Source: Adiantum capillus-veneris (lineage: Eukaryota > Streptophyta > Polypodiopsida > Polypodiales > Pteridaceae). From it: a stretch of DNA of 64,000 nt. The notes beneath the pieces are model-generated. The model saw nothing but the letters and a program-made list of their open reading frames with translations. It did not search any database and was not told where the DNA came from. Shown here one piece after another: positions 1-11,169 of the stretch. The number at the start of each line of letters is the position of its first letter. Positions within the stretch are counted from its first letter, which is position 1. Location: assembly GCA_014529385.2 (NCBI GenBank), contig CM043955.1, positions 153,126,140 through 153,190,139 of the forward strand, given 5' to 3'. The translations under genes and the position numbers were made by a program.

Positions 1-534
1 TCTTGACTACTCAAGGGAAAAAAGTTTTGGTGGATGGTTGAGGAACTAACCACAAATCAACACAAGACTAAAGCAAGCGAGCTCAAAAAGATGAATGAAG
101 CATGCAAGCCACTCAAAAATGGGCCTTGTAAGAAATGCCAGGTCAGCTTATAGAGAGATAATAAAAAGTCCCTAATTTCATTTTTTATATTCACTTTCAA
201 AAAAACTCGGATATCATATTTGGGGGGTACGTTTATTAAAACTCTCAAAAAGTGTTCAGACAATGATAACATACGACGGCTCCGAATTGAACGCCGATTA
301 TCTCAATCTTTTGGATTTTTCAAAACTAAGATTTGGCGCTCAACGAGGTGCATTAAATTTTATTCTTCTCCTCAGTTTCGCATCTCTCTTACTTTGCGCA
401 TGCACGCAGTCTCTTCCCTTGAGCTCTCTTCCATTTTCTCCACTCTTGCGCTCTCCTCTGTTTTGAGATTTCTCATTCACCAAGTCGTCTCAATGTCATT
501 ATCATCTTCACACAGAACTCGGACAAGGAGTCAA
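1..534. other. 5' flank of P1, no gene seen
   Basis: I see no convincing gene in this stretch. Short open frames overlap in several frames without recognisable domains. The last part precedes the first exon of P1 and may hold its promoter and leader, but I found no clear TATA box. Confidence 0.5.
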
Positions 535-2479
535 AACGATGTGTATCATATGCATATCGAACTGTTCAGAGAAATGCGAGCCTCTCCACAAGAAGAATAA
601 GCGAGGCATCCTTTTCGAAGCTTCAAAAGAGAACTTTAGATTTCAAGGTAATTAAAAAAGCGTCGATCTTTGGGTGGATGGCAGGATATATCCTGAGCAT
701 CCTATCACCAACTCAACTCCACCGTTCAGAAATATAACGTCATTGTTGAACTATGTAGGAGACGGTTATTCTGGTTTATATGGCTACACCAAGCATTTGG
801 CGGGCCAGAAGTGATATTCTTAAGCTTGAGAGAGACCTTGCACACAAAGAAAACTTTTTCTTGAAGCAAACTGACAGAGTGCGCTCAGAAACTGAAAGGC
901 AAGGACGAAAGTATCACGCAGCTCACGCAGGATCTCAGAGAAAAAAATACTATCTTCGGTCCTCAATTAAGAAAACGACGCTTACGAGACATTGAACAGT
1001 TGAAGGTTGGTTCTGGGGTTTTGAAGAAGAGGGTTAAAGCAATCAAGTAAGATTATCATTCAAGCAGGTTTAATTCATCTTTACATTTGTAGTTTTATAT
1101 CTTACTTTTCATATTTATGCTTAGATCGTTGCTACATCCTCATTCAAATATTGGCAGCAACACACCAACTTCTTCAATTCCTTATGGTCTCATACTAAAA
1201 CGCAAAGATGTCGCCGGACTTTTGGATGATAAGCGCTAATGCAAGATTGTTGCTAAGCTTCTTGACACTCTTTTGAAACAGAATCAACTCCAAACACATG
1301 ATGTTCAGTCAATTCTGGATGAAGCCGGAATATCCAACAAAGGTTATTCTGCAATTTTTAGGTATGTCTGGTGTTTGAATCAATTGTCTTCACCTATCAA
1401 ATCAAATGTCTGCAATTTTTAGGTATATTGGATATGTGTAGCATTTGAAAACTTGGAAATAGTCCATTTACTTAATTTTTTGTTTACAGAATTATGCAGC
1501 AACAAAGTAAGAAGTTCAATCTCAATCACACGTTGCTGCCAAATCCTTTCTCCATTCGAAAGACAAGACTGGAGGTCAACCAGGAAGTGCTTCCGACATT
1601 GGGCACTCCTTTTCACATTGAAGCAATGTACAGATCGCCATCAGCAGAGGAAGTGGTCTATGACAAATACAATAATATATATGATTTAGTAGCTTTGCAG
1701 ACATATTGTTCAATTGTTCGAGGTTTCTCAAGAGGAATGCAATGGAGTCTTGAAGTTTGTGCTTAAACTGGATGAGTGGGAGCTAGTGAAAGAGACAAAG
1801 GTTAAGCGTGTCACAATAACACTTATGAATAGAGCATTAGATGAAAGCATTGCTTCAGACGACCCTAGAAACTTTAGCGTGCAATCCGAAAACAATATTT
1901 TCTTATTAGCCACATTCAAGGTTTGATATCAACAAGTTTTTTCTTTTAAAAATGGTTAGACATGTTTCATTTGATTGGTTTGGTTTCCCATTTCAGGTGC
2001 CTGCAGAGAATTTCGATATTCTTAACTGGGTTTTCCATCAAACAAGTATTCCTGAAGTCATAAGCGAACAGAGAAATGGAAAGACACTCGATGTATTGGG
2101 CATGGGTTCATACACAGTAGAGTGGCATATGGTTGGAGATCTCTAGCGAAACATAGCATGCTTGTCATACTTTAGTAATTGCACAGGGTCAGTGATTCCG
2201 CATGCCAAACCATATGCTGCTTGGATCAAAAAATAGCGACTACGCAAACCATACATTCCTGGCCCTTGGCCAAACATATACAATGCGGCCTTTTTTTCTA
2301 AAAGCATTGTTTTATATGTGTTCCACCTAATGAAGGCCCCTCCTAAATATCTTAAAAGTGTCTTCAACATCATCAAGGGTAGCTCCGCGTTGTCATTGGA
2401 GAAGGACGAATGGAAGACCAAAAAACTCGAATACTTAAGATTCTTTAAAGTATTGGCCGAGAGAGGAATTCTTCCCTAA
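535..2479 (+). pseudogene. P1: decayed intron-bearing gene, possibly transposase-like
   Basis: Four exons can be followed, about 535-1046, 1135-1361, 1490-1920 and 1997-2479, joined by GT-AG introns of 88, 128 and 76 nt, giving roughly 550 residues. The N-terminus has a cysteine cluster (CIICISNCSEKC). A charged, coiled-coil-like stretch follows, then a long conserved-looking region containing LKLDEWELVK and WHMVGDL. The LDE and GDL blocks remind me of acidic blocks in cut-and-paste transposases, but this is memory-based and weak. In-frame stops lie near 652, 817, 1237, 2143 and 2248, and frameshifts near 820-870 and 1690. The gene ends about 12 bp before the stop of M1 on the other strand. 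Domain assignment is unsure; the exon structure is the firmer part. Confidence 0.5.
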
Positions 2480-2491
2480 ATTTCCCATGCC

Positions 2492-3587
2492 TCATCCACG
2501 AGGGCGAGGAATGAAGGTATCATCATAGACCACCAACTGCAATAAATTAAAGTTATGAAATGAGATAAGTAGAAACCAAAAAGGTTAGGCAAATAAAAAA
2601 AGATTACCTTCTGGTTTTTATCTTCCTCAAGTAAGTCCTCATTCCATAGGTTGATGCCGCCCTGACCTCCAGTGGGCGCATTGGAGGTTGAGGCCAAAGA
2701 TGATGAAGAAGTGCTTGCCTTACCCATTTCTTCAATCCCTAGCTTTTTTTGCACTTCCATGAACTCCTTTTCTGTTGGAAGCGTGCGCTCATACCTAGCA
2801 ACATCATTGTAAATCATCACAAGTGCACTTGCGGGGTCAACGAACTCATCGTCATTTACATGGGCATCTATAACAGAAACTTTTCGTGCTAAGGGTCATT
2901 GACAGCATCATCCTCTTCAAGATTCTGTGCCACAATTGCAAGGCAATATTTCTCTCGAAGGTCAAAAATCTCCATAATGTCGTTAAGCATGACATACTGC
3001 AAATCACCAATAGGTATGGTAGGTAGAACACTAGTAGGCAAAGCACCCTCCTGAAGCTGGACTCCCTCTAAAACCTGCAAGGCAAGGCTTCCCCAAGACT
3101 TGGGCTCTTGACCCTCCCCAGTCTGATCCTCTAGCGAGGCCTCTGCAGCATCAACATGCTCATCCAAAATCAAATGCAAATATAAAATAAAACCTACATA
3201 ATATTCAGCCACTCGACACTTGCGGTTATGAAGTGTACACTTGTAGTCTGTTATCCACAAGTCCACTGGTAGCTTAAGGCAACTCCTAGAAAATATTTGT
3301 TTCTTGGAGGAGTCCAAATTGATATCCTTCATGTGAACAAAACGAACTCCTTGTATCTCGACAGTGCCACCAGACGTTTGATGCTGGTAGGTCTGCTCAA
3401 AACCTGATAGGTAATGTTGCGCAGAGACAATCCACTCATGCAAAGAAAAATCTGGATTGAACATTGACCTGATCTCTATCTTGCGCTGCTGAAGCCCAAT
3501 GCGGTATAGAAAATGAGATAGTTTGTCTTGGGGGGCATCCTCAGAGCAAGGCACTTCGTCCTCTGTTTCAACATTGAAGGAGTCCAT
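2492..3587 (-). pseudogene. M1: decayed gene of unknown function
   Basis: An open frame starts at 3587 with MDSFNVETEDEVP and runs about 232 residues. A one- or two-base frameshift near 2890 moves it to a second frame (VSVIDAHVNDDEFVDPAS), which continues through a serine-rich linker to a clean intron at 2537-2607 (GTAATC to TTGCAG on this strand). A short last exon ends at 2492-2494. I recognise no domain. The protein is acidic with scattered hydrophobic helices and no signal peptide. A TATA box lies about 60 bp upstream of the start, and the gene diverges from P2. Its 3' end almost touches P1. Confidence 0.5.
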
Positions 3588-3644
3588 AACGGAAATTCAA
3601 AAGCGAAGATAGACGAGAGAGCGGGCAAAAGGGGGAGAAAGTCA

Positions 3645-3652
3645 TATTTATA
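3645..3652 (-). promoter_or_regulatory. TATA box for M1
   Basis: TATAAATA on the minus strand, about 60 bp upstream of the M1 start codon. It mirrors the TATA box of P2 across the shared spacer. Confidence 0.5.
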
Positions 3653-3804
3653 GGACTTCCGAGGACAATGATGACATCGATTGACGTGCATCATGGGGCG
3701 GCGTGCATCATGCAATCGCCGTGATGATTACGCCACGTGTCAGCCGTCGTGGAACGGTCACGCCACAACACGAAACTGGTCCCGCCACACCAGAAAAGCA
3801 CTGC

Positions 3805-3850
3805 TATCGCGTTTTGGCGCGACAACTTGTTGTCGCGTCATAACGCGATA
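3805..3850. promoter_or_regulatory. 46-bp CpG-rich palindrome, copy 1
   Basis: The segment starts TATCGCGTT and ends AACGCGATA. Its inner part, CGCGACAAC then GTTGTCGCG, is also self-complementary. Only a few central and flanking positions fail to pair. It may be a binding site for a protein of the element or a cruciform former; the function is inferred. Confidence 0.6.
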
Positions 3851-4020
3851 CGGCCAGTCCAGAGTACTCAAGTCCGCCTCCTCGCCTCGTGCCGCGACGC
3901 CTTTTTGTCGTGCCACCCGTGCATCATGCAATCGCCACGATGCTTACGCCACGTGTCAGCCACCGTCGATTGATCGTGCCACAGCGCGAAACTAGTGCCA
4001 CCGCTCCACAAAAGCACCGC

Positions 4021-4066
4021 TATCGCGTTTTGGCGCGATAGCTTGTTGTCGCGTCATAATGCGATA
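4021..4066. promoter_or_regulatory. 46-bp CpG-rich palindrome, copy 2
   Basis: Same 46-bp layout as copy 1 (TATCGCGTT to ATGCGATA) but less perfect; the inner arm has changed from CGCGACAAC to CGCGATAGC. The changes are C-to-T-like at CpG sites, as expected after methylation. Confidence 0.55.
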
Positions 4067-4327
4067 CGACCAGTCCAGAGTACTCTGGTCCACCTCCTCG
4101 CGTTGTGCCGCGACATACCATTGTTGCTAGGGCAACCCGTTGGGGCGCTTCTTTCCTCTTCGTGCCACACCACGAATAGGCAGTGCCACTAATTTCGGCA
4201 CCACCAATATCGTTTAAGTCCCGATGTGCCACGTGGCACGTAATCATTATGCTCGCACGCTTCTCGTCATACCTCGCAATGTCATGATTAATGCAGCCAC
4301 CTCTTCTCATTATACTTATTCCGCTAA

Positions 4328-4333
4328 TATAAA
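4328..4333 (+). promoter_or_regulatory. TATA box for P2
   Basis: TATAAA about 110 bp upstream of the P2 start codon, followed by a pyrimidine-rich leader, a usual layout for plant promoters. Confidence 0.5.
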
Positions 4334-4442
4334 CACCCCCCCCCTTTTTTTCTCATCGTTTTTTCCGAAGTGTCTCTAGTCACTCTGCCTTTTTACCCAC
4401 ATCCAGATCTCCATATTTCCTCGCATTCTCCTCGTTCAGGTC

Positions 4443-6605
4443 ATGGCCCGCACAAAGCAAACAGCAAGGAAGGTTTATCCTGGCCAGTCTAATGTGCAAG
4501 GCCAGGCTAGCTCGTCTACAGTGCAACCGTCAACATCGCAGGTGATTCCGGGCAAGACCATGCCGTAGTTACGGGCAACAATGCGAAGAAGAAGATACGA
4601 GCAGAATAGGAGCGTTCTACTCAAACTTTGTAAGCTCCAAAAGCACATTTCATTGGCAAGACCTAAACTGCCATTCCAGAGAGTTGTTCGCGAGATTTGC
4701 GAGCAAGACAACCTGAATTTCCGATGGTCTCGAAGTGCAATGGGGTGCTTGCACAAGGCCGCCGAGGATTTTTTTGTAGAGCTTTTCCAGGAAAGCTACA
4801 TTCTCTCGGTCCACGCCCATAGGACAACATTGATTCCGTGAGACATCAACACACTTCGCCTTCTCAGGTTCAGGTATGACAAAACAATACCGCCTGCCAG
4901 TATTTCAGACCGAAAGATGGACAATATTCTTAGAATACCACCTATTCACAAGGTCAAAGTTCATGAAGTGTCTACACAAATGCATCGATACAGCACCCGT
5001 CTCAACACCGAACGGGACCCAACAGAAGATGATAGTGAGAGATTGGAGCAGTTACACCTTGAGATGATGGAGGAACAAATGGTAGATGCCATCAGTGATG
5101 CCAACGCTAATGATTTGTCATTTTGATGTTTCCCTATTTCCATGTTGGCCTTCCTGTGTGGGGACGCATTCTGTATTTTCCCTATCACCCCCATGAGATT
5201 ACAATTTTACAGAACCGGACGAGGAAACTCACAGACTCGATCATCAATTGCTTGCTTTGGTGCGTGCTATTCTTTTTTTCACAATAAATTCTTTTAATAT
5301 ATTCAATTTTGTATGACACGAATTTCTTTACAGTTTTGTAGTTTCAAATTTGCCTTGGAATATGCAAGATGATGTCGTCATCCTTGACTCGAACCTCTCA
5401 GTCGTTTTGACGGCCGAGAATACATCTTTAGTGGAAGCAGTTGACTGGTTCCAGTCAGTGAACATGGATACGGCAAAAAATTTTGTTATGGCTTATCATG
5501 AAGGGTACGCAATGTTTTCAATAGTGAAATTATTTTATCTTGAACTCTAATTTGTTGTGATGACATATGTTTTGCTTATGTTTATTTGTAACAAATCTCA
5601 TTGGAGTCTTGTTCTCTTACACCTTGAACGAAACCGGTGCTACCTTGCTAATTCATCCCATGGATTTCATGGTGAAGTACGTAGGTAAGAGGTTTTGTAT
5701 TTTGTCGCATAGAATTTTGTTAAAAGTCGCTTATGAAATTTAATTGTATTTTGCGCAGATCTGTTCGGAAGCTTGTGTCTGCTCTTGAAGCTTTAACGCA
5801 AGAGCAGATGTATGAGAATCTTACGATTATTAGTTGCAAAGTCCCTAAGCAGGACGATGCCTACTCTTGTGGATGGAGGGTCTTAATCAATGCAAAAATT
5901 TTGTTAGGGGTCATGCTTGATAGAAGTCGTAGAAGTGTAAGCATTTGACACTCGTTTACAGATTTGTATCTTAATAAGTTAGTAGCTATGTTAATAAACA
6001 TATTGTTCTTAATGCAGGTAAGAAATTTGGCAGATTATTCAAAGGCTGATGTTTCTTCGTTTAGAAACAGAATGATTGAAAACTTGATCAATTGCGCGAC
6101 CATGCGTCCAGACGGAGCACGTGATGCTTTTATCCCGCCAGCACCAAGGCCCACGCCTAGGCCTCCGCCGACAAGATACCCCATGTCTGCCACACCAACA
6201 TAAGCACATATCAATATCTCCCCAGATGTCTCCCCAACCCAAGCTCCCACCAGCTCTCGTCCTAAAGAAACAGCTATAGAACCCTCAAACCCCCCACCCA
6301 GCACCTCTCCTACTCATGAAGCAGCTCCAGAGCCCCCAAAGCTCCAGAGTCATGGACCGGGCTTGTCCATCCAATAGGTGTGTAGGTGATCGCCAATGAG
6401 AGGCGCACCACTTATCTTATTTTTACAATAGTTTTGCAACGACCGGTCACTATGGGCGCCCATGCGTGAATGGGTTAAACTCTTATAAAAGGTCCATTTG
6501 ATCTAAAAATTCTCATGCTTGGAGGTGTAAGCTAAGAAGTGCTCTTGGTCCATCTCTGTCTCCTTCTCCTTTGTGTGCTCATGTGTGTATTTGTGTGTGT
6601 GTATG

Positions 6606-6642
<37 letters not shown>

Positions 6643-7663
6643 GTAATCAAACATTACGGTGGTGAGGCGATTGAGCACGGCATCAACATCGGCTCCTTCT
6701 TCTTTGCGGCATAGGATCCTTCACGACAGAAGCATTGAGCAATGAGTGACACTCCATTGTTCCTTTGAGCTTGCTAGGTTCATCTAGTTGTGTGCTTGCA
6801 ACCTTCCGTGGCTCACACATGGTGTACAGGCAAGTCCCGAGCCTTCGATATGTGCGGTAAAGCGCACAATCGAGATGGTAGAATAAGGGAAGGAAAGAGA
6901 GGGATAGAACAAAACCTAAGGAGGGTCAGCTGAGGGATCCAATCTGAGGGTTTGAAACTCGTGGATGATAGCTTTGCCACCTAGGTAGACTGCCCATTTA
7001 CCTTCATTAGGAAAAGTTTGGACTCAAAAAAGGACTTTTTGGCGTTAGAGAGAGAATGTAGTTCGACCAATAGAGTTTGAGTCACCACAACGGTAGCTCC
7101 AATTTATTTGATTTTTATCTCAAATTTTTGCGGTTTCAAAAAAGAGTTTTTTCTGTTAAAAATATCTGAATAAGAAGATACGATGCGATTTGTGCAAATT
7201 ATTCCCCTGCCATGGGCGACGAACGTCGAATGTGCCATAACTCACATTCAATGAGGCACACCTTTTGATGAACACTTTTCAAGCTACTACTTCTTATGTA
7301 AACTAGTGAGCCTCTTTTCTTTTATCGTTTTTGCATAGTGTCACTTCGCAGCTAATAGAAGCAGAGATGGAAGGAAGACAACCACGATGACCATCTGCCT
7401 CTGTTAAATCTGTGGAACTATTCAACAACTTTGACTTAGACCATGGTCGGTGGATGTCTACCACAGTCACCATTGGTAGTTGGGTTCTGCCGAGCCCCCC
7501 ACCGAGCACCTCTCCTGCTCATGAAGCAGCTCCAGAGCCCCCAAACCCCTCACCCAGCACCTCTCCTACTCATGAAGCAACTCCAGAGCCCCCAAACCCC
7601 CAAGCAACCACCTCTCCTCAACCTCAACCAACATCCCCCACATCACCTCACGCACAAGATTAG
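4443..7663 (+). pseudogene. P2: histone H3-like domain fused to Ulp1/C48 protease
   Basis: Translation starts MARTKQTARK, matching the H3 tail through Lys9 (Ser10 is Val). A divergent linker leads to an H3-like fold: KLPFQRVVREI at residues 75-85 (H3 has KLPFQRLVREI), then AAEDFFVELF and HAHRTTLIP. After an acidic helix the frame continues through five GT-AG type introns (5082-5212, 5260-5333, 5505-5591, 5685-5758, 5937-6017) into a C48 peptidase. There I see LTDSIIN, catalytic SHW, the oxyanion Gln and nucleophile Cys in KQDDAYSCGW; the usual Asp after the His appears as Asn (LANSS). A Pro-rich tail with a repeated STSPTHEAAPEPP unit follows 6203, is split by the repeat at 6347-7490, and ends at 7661. 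Stops at 4566, 4839 and 6201, and an AA in place of the AG acceptor at 5590, inactivate it. C48 proteins cleave SUMO-like conjugates; the role here is unknown. Confidence 0.75.
6347..7490 (+). repeat. Left arm of a ~1.15-kb inverted repeat
   Basis: This segment is the reverse complement of 9082-10287, with scattered differences and a shorter GA tract (6609-6638). It begins GAGTCATGGACCGGGC, carries CTTATAAAAGG at 6482-6492 and ends GGTAGTTGGGTTCTGC. It interrupts the proline-rich tail of P2: related STSPTHEA-type coding repeats lie immediately on both sides. It also carries a partial copy of the first exon of M2 (start near 7412), now fused by chance to the P2 tail. Confidence 0.85.
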
Positions 7664-8101
7664 AAAGAGATTATGAAATGTACTTTTGACAAATTGATTA
7701 CAAGCAGTGGATCGAAATTTGACTTTTGTTTTGATTATGGTTCAAAGTTTACAAAATGTTGTGTACAGCTTTCCAAAAGATGGGAGAGTGAGGATCCAAT
7801 GGTGTTTGGTAATGTAGAGAGCTGCCTTTGTCGAGTAATCTTTGAGAATAGTATTTGAATCATTGTGTACAGATAGTTCACTATTTCAAGTCTGTCGCTG
7901 GTAATCTGTGCACAAAGAGTCGTATTTTCTTGTCTGTGAGGTACCTACAGTGCAACGTATGCAATAAGACATTGGGATACATGAGCACGATAGAAACATC
8001 AACGTATAAAAGAAATACATGTAGCTTAGTACCTTTCGCATGTTACACTTGAAAACAAATTTTGAAGGCAAACTCATTTAACAAATCCTCTCAAACCTGT
8101 C
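7664..8101. other. Spacer between convergent P2 and M2
   Basis: No convincing gene. It is AT-rich and lies between the stop codons of P2 (+) and M2 (-), so it probably holds the two 3' untranslated regions. Short open frames of 60-65 codons here have no recognisable features. Confidence 0.5.
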
Positions 8102-9081
8102 TTAAAGTGACATTTGATCTGACCACACAACTGTAAGCAAATAATTTAAAAACCATATCTCGATGGACATCAAGGGATTAAAAGCATTGTCACTTAAATC
8201 TTGATCCATAGCTACCAACTGACCATTCACTCGATGCCACCTCATGTAGTAGAAAGAAACTATAAAATTATGTGATGCTATCATACACTTGCACACAACC
8301 GAGCGCTTGTCAACTTTGCACAAAATGCCTTCAGAATCACTGACATCCCAATTATCATCCAAAAAATCAAGGCAAGTTTGGGATTTGTAGATGAACATGG
8401 TTTCTGTTTTTCTAACCTCCTCATCATGGAAGAAATCTATAAAGACATGTAATGGCATAAATAGACTGACTCGTACTTGCCTACTTGCAATGTTTGGTCG
8501 CAAACACTTTAAAATTTCCTAATGAAGCTTGAGTTTAAAACACTCAGAGGTTTCTGAAGTTGGAACTGGCCGCTTTGGGGAATCTTGTTGGGGAAGAGGG
8601 AAAGGTTTCAAAGTGCCAAATCGGTGGACAGAGCAAGGGGCGTTGTAAAAGTAGTCGTAAAAGAAAACTCCCCTCTCTGCGAGAGCTCTTCTTGCACTAG
8701 TTCTGTACATAAGTTCTCCCAGCAAAGCATGAAACGCATCAAAAATACCAATTATGCACTCAACTGGTTGTCAGTCTTCTTTGTTAGAAGGATAAATATC
8801 TGCAAAAACAAAAGATAAGAGAATGGTCACAAGAAATAGTCAACAAAATAACTTGAAGGATCTTCAAAGACTTTTTAGCAATATAGTAGTCACACAGTTT
8901 GGTCTATGAGCAAGAAACCCCAAAGGTGACTGTTAAGGTCGTAGTTCGGAGTGCATATATGCATGCTCATTGAGCACCTCTTTCACTGTCTTTCCCGTTT
9001 GAGACAAGCGAAAATCTTTCACACGTCCTTTGTAGCTGTTGATGAATTCATTTGACATCCGTTTTCTTCTTCTTGTTTGAA

Positions 9082-10344
<1,263 letters not shown>

Positions 10345-10428
10345 TGTCCCCCTTCTTAATGTAGATTCCAAGATTGAATGTCCTTATCCTTCTTCATCAC
10401 TGCAAAATCAACTGAAATTATGCCAAAA
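10345..10428 (-). other. Internal remnant and polypurine tract before R2
   Basis: On the minus strand this holds GTTGATTTTGCAGTGATGAA and ends AAGAAGGGGGACA at the start of R2. A related sequence and purine run lie upstream of R3 (28308-28366), so it looks like the 3' internal end of an LTR-type element between two terminal repeats. Confidence 0.4.
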
Positions 10429-10613
10429 TTTACCGCACGTGTCGAAGGCTGGGGACTTGTCTGTACACCGTGTGCGAGCCACGGAAGGCTGCAAGCACAC
10501 AACTAGACAAACCTAGCAAGCTCAAAGAAACAATGGTGTGTCACTCACCACTCAATGCTTCCATCGTGAAGGATCCTATGTTGCGAAGAAGAAGGAGCCT
10601 CCAACGATGTCGT
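10429..10613 (-). repeat. R3, distal part, split by copia-1
   Basis: Matches R2 from TTTACCGCAC to GAAGGAGCC with scattered changes. It stops at 10613, where copia-1 inserted, and resumes beyond 27837. The five bases before copia-1 (GTCGT) match the five after it (GCCGT) at four positions. Confidence 0.8.
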
Positions 10614-10840
10614 TGTTACCATCTACATGTGCTAGTGATGTGTATGAACACACTAGGACCGCCAGGGCATTTTTTCCCTCTTTAGGAGGTTTTTTCCCCC
10701 GAGCATTGTATATACGCCTATCACTCTAGGGCTATCTATCTTTCCATTGCATACTAAGAAACACACTCTCTATTGTGTGCCTTGAGCTTCCTTCATCTTC
10801 TCCAAGCTATGTGTGTTTCTCTGCAACCCTAATTCCAACA
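10614..10840 (+). repeat. copia-1 5' LTR
   Basis: 227 bp, TGTT...AACA, followed two bases later by a primer-binding site. A second copy of the same length is at 27611-27837. Confidence 0.9.
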
Positions 10841-10842
10841 AT

Positions 10843-10854
10843 TGGTATTAGAGC
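10843..10854 (+). other. copia-1 primer-binding site
   Basis: TGGTATTAGAGC, one mismatch from TGGTATCAGAGC, the usual initiator-Met tRNA site of plant copia elements, immediately 3' of the LTR. Confidence 0.85.
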
Positions 10855-11169
10855 AGGTTACGTCCTCCCGGGCTTAGTCGCCAGCTGCTCCAGCACACGC
10901 CTGCTCACTTTCTCTGATTACAATGAGGTTTGGCGAGCGTTTGTAGGTTTGCTCAGATTTCTGATTCGGACTCATTTTCGCCTCTATTTTCACTCTACAG
11001 GCAGGTCTGCACAGGCAATTTTGTCATTTTGTGCAGAACTTCTGTCAGTGCTGATTTTTGCATAACAGGTGCCTTACAGTCTTCTACGGTTTGTGCTATA
11101 TAGCACGTGTTGCTCCCGCTCCAATTCTCCTATTTTCGGGTAGTTTTCACATCACGTGCAGCATTTACC

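Larger units (their letters stand above)
3700..4140. repeat. Two direct repeat units of about 220 bp in the divergent spacer
   Basis: A unit beginning GCATCATGCAATCGCC recurs at about 3705 and 3927. Each unit contains CCACGTGTCAGCC, a CpG-rich palindrome and CCAGTCCAGAGTACTC. The copies have diverged at scattered positions. They fill most of the space between the starts of M1 and P2, so a shared regulatory or protein-binding role is plausible. Confidence 0.75.

Noticed and set aside
2143..2421. 92-residue minus-strand ORF
   Set aside because: The plus strand at the same place continues the P1 frame with better protein character, so this is a shadow.
4443..5126. Possibility that the H3-like gene is a centromeric H3 or processed H3 pseudogene
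   Set aside because: The tail matches canonical H3 but the core is far more divergent than a processed copy would be. The frame leads through introns into a C48 protease with matched phases, so a simple H3 pseudogene does not explain it.
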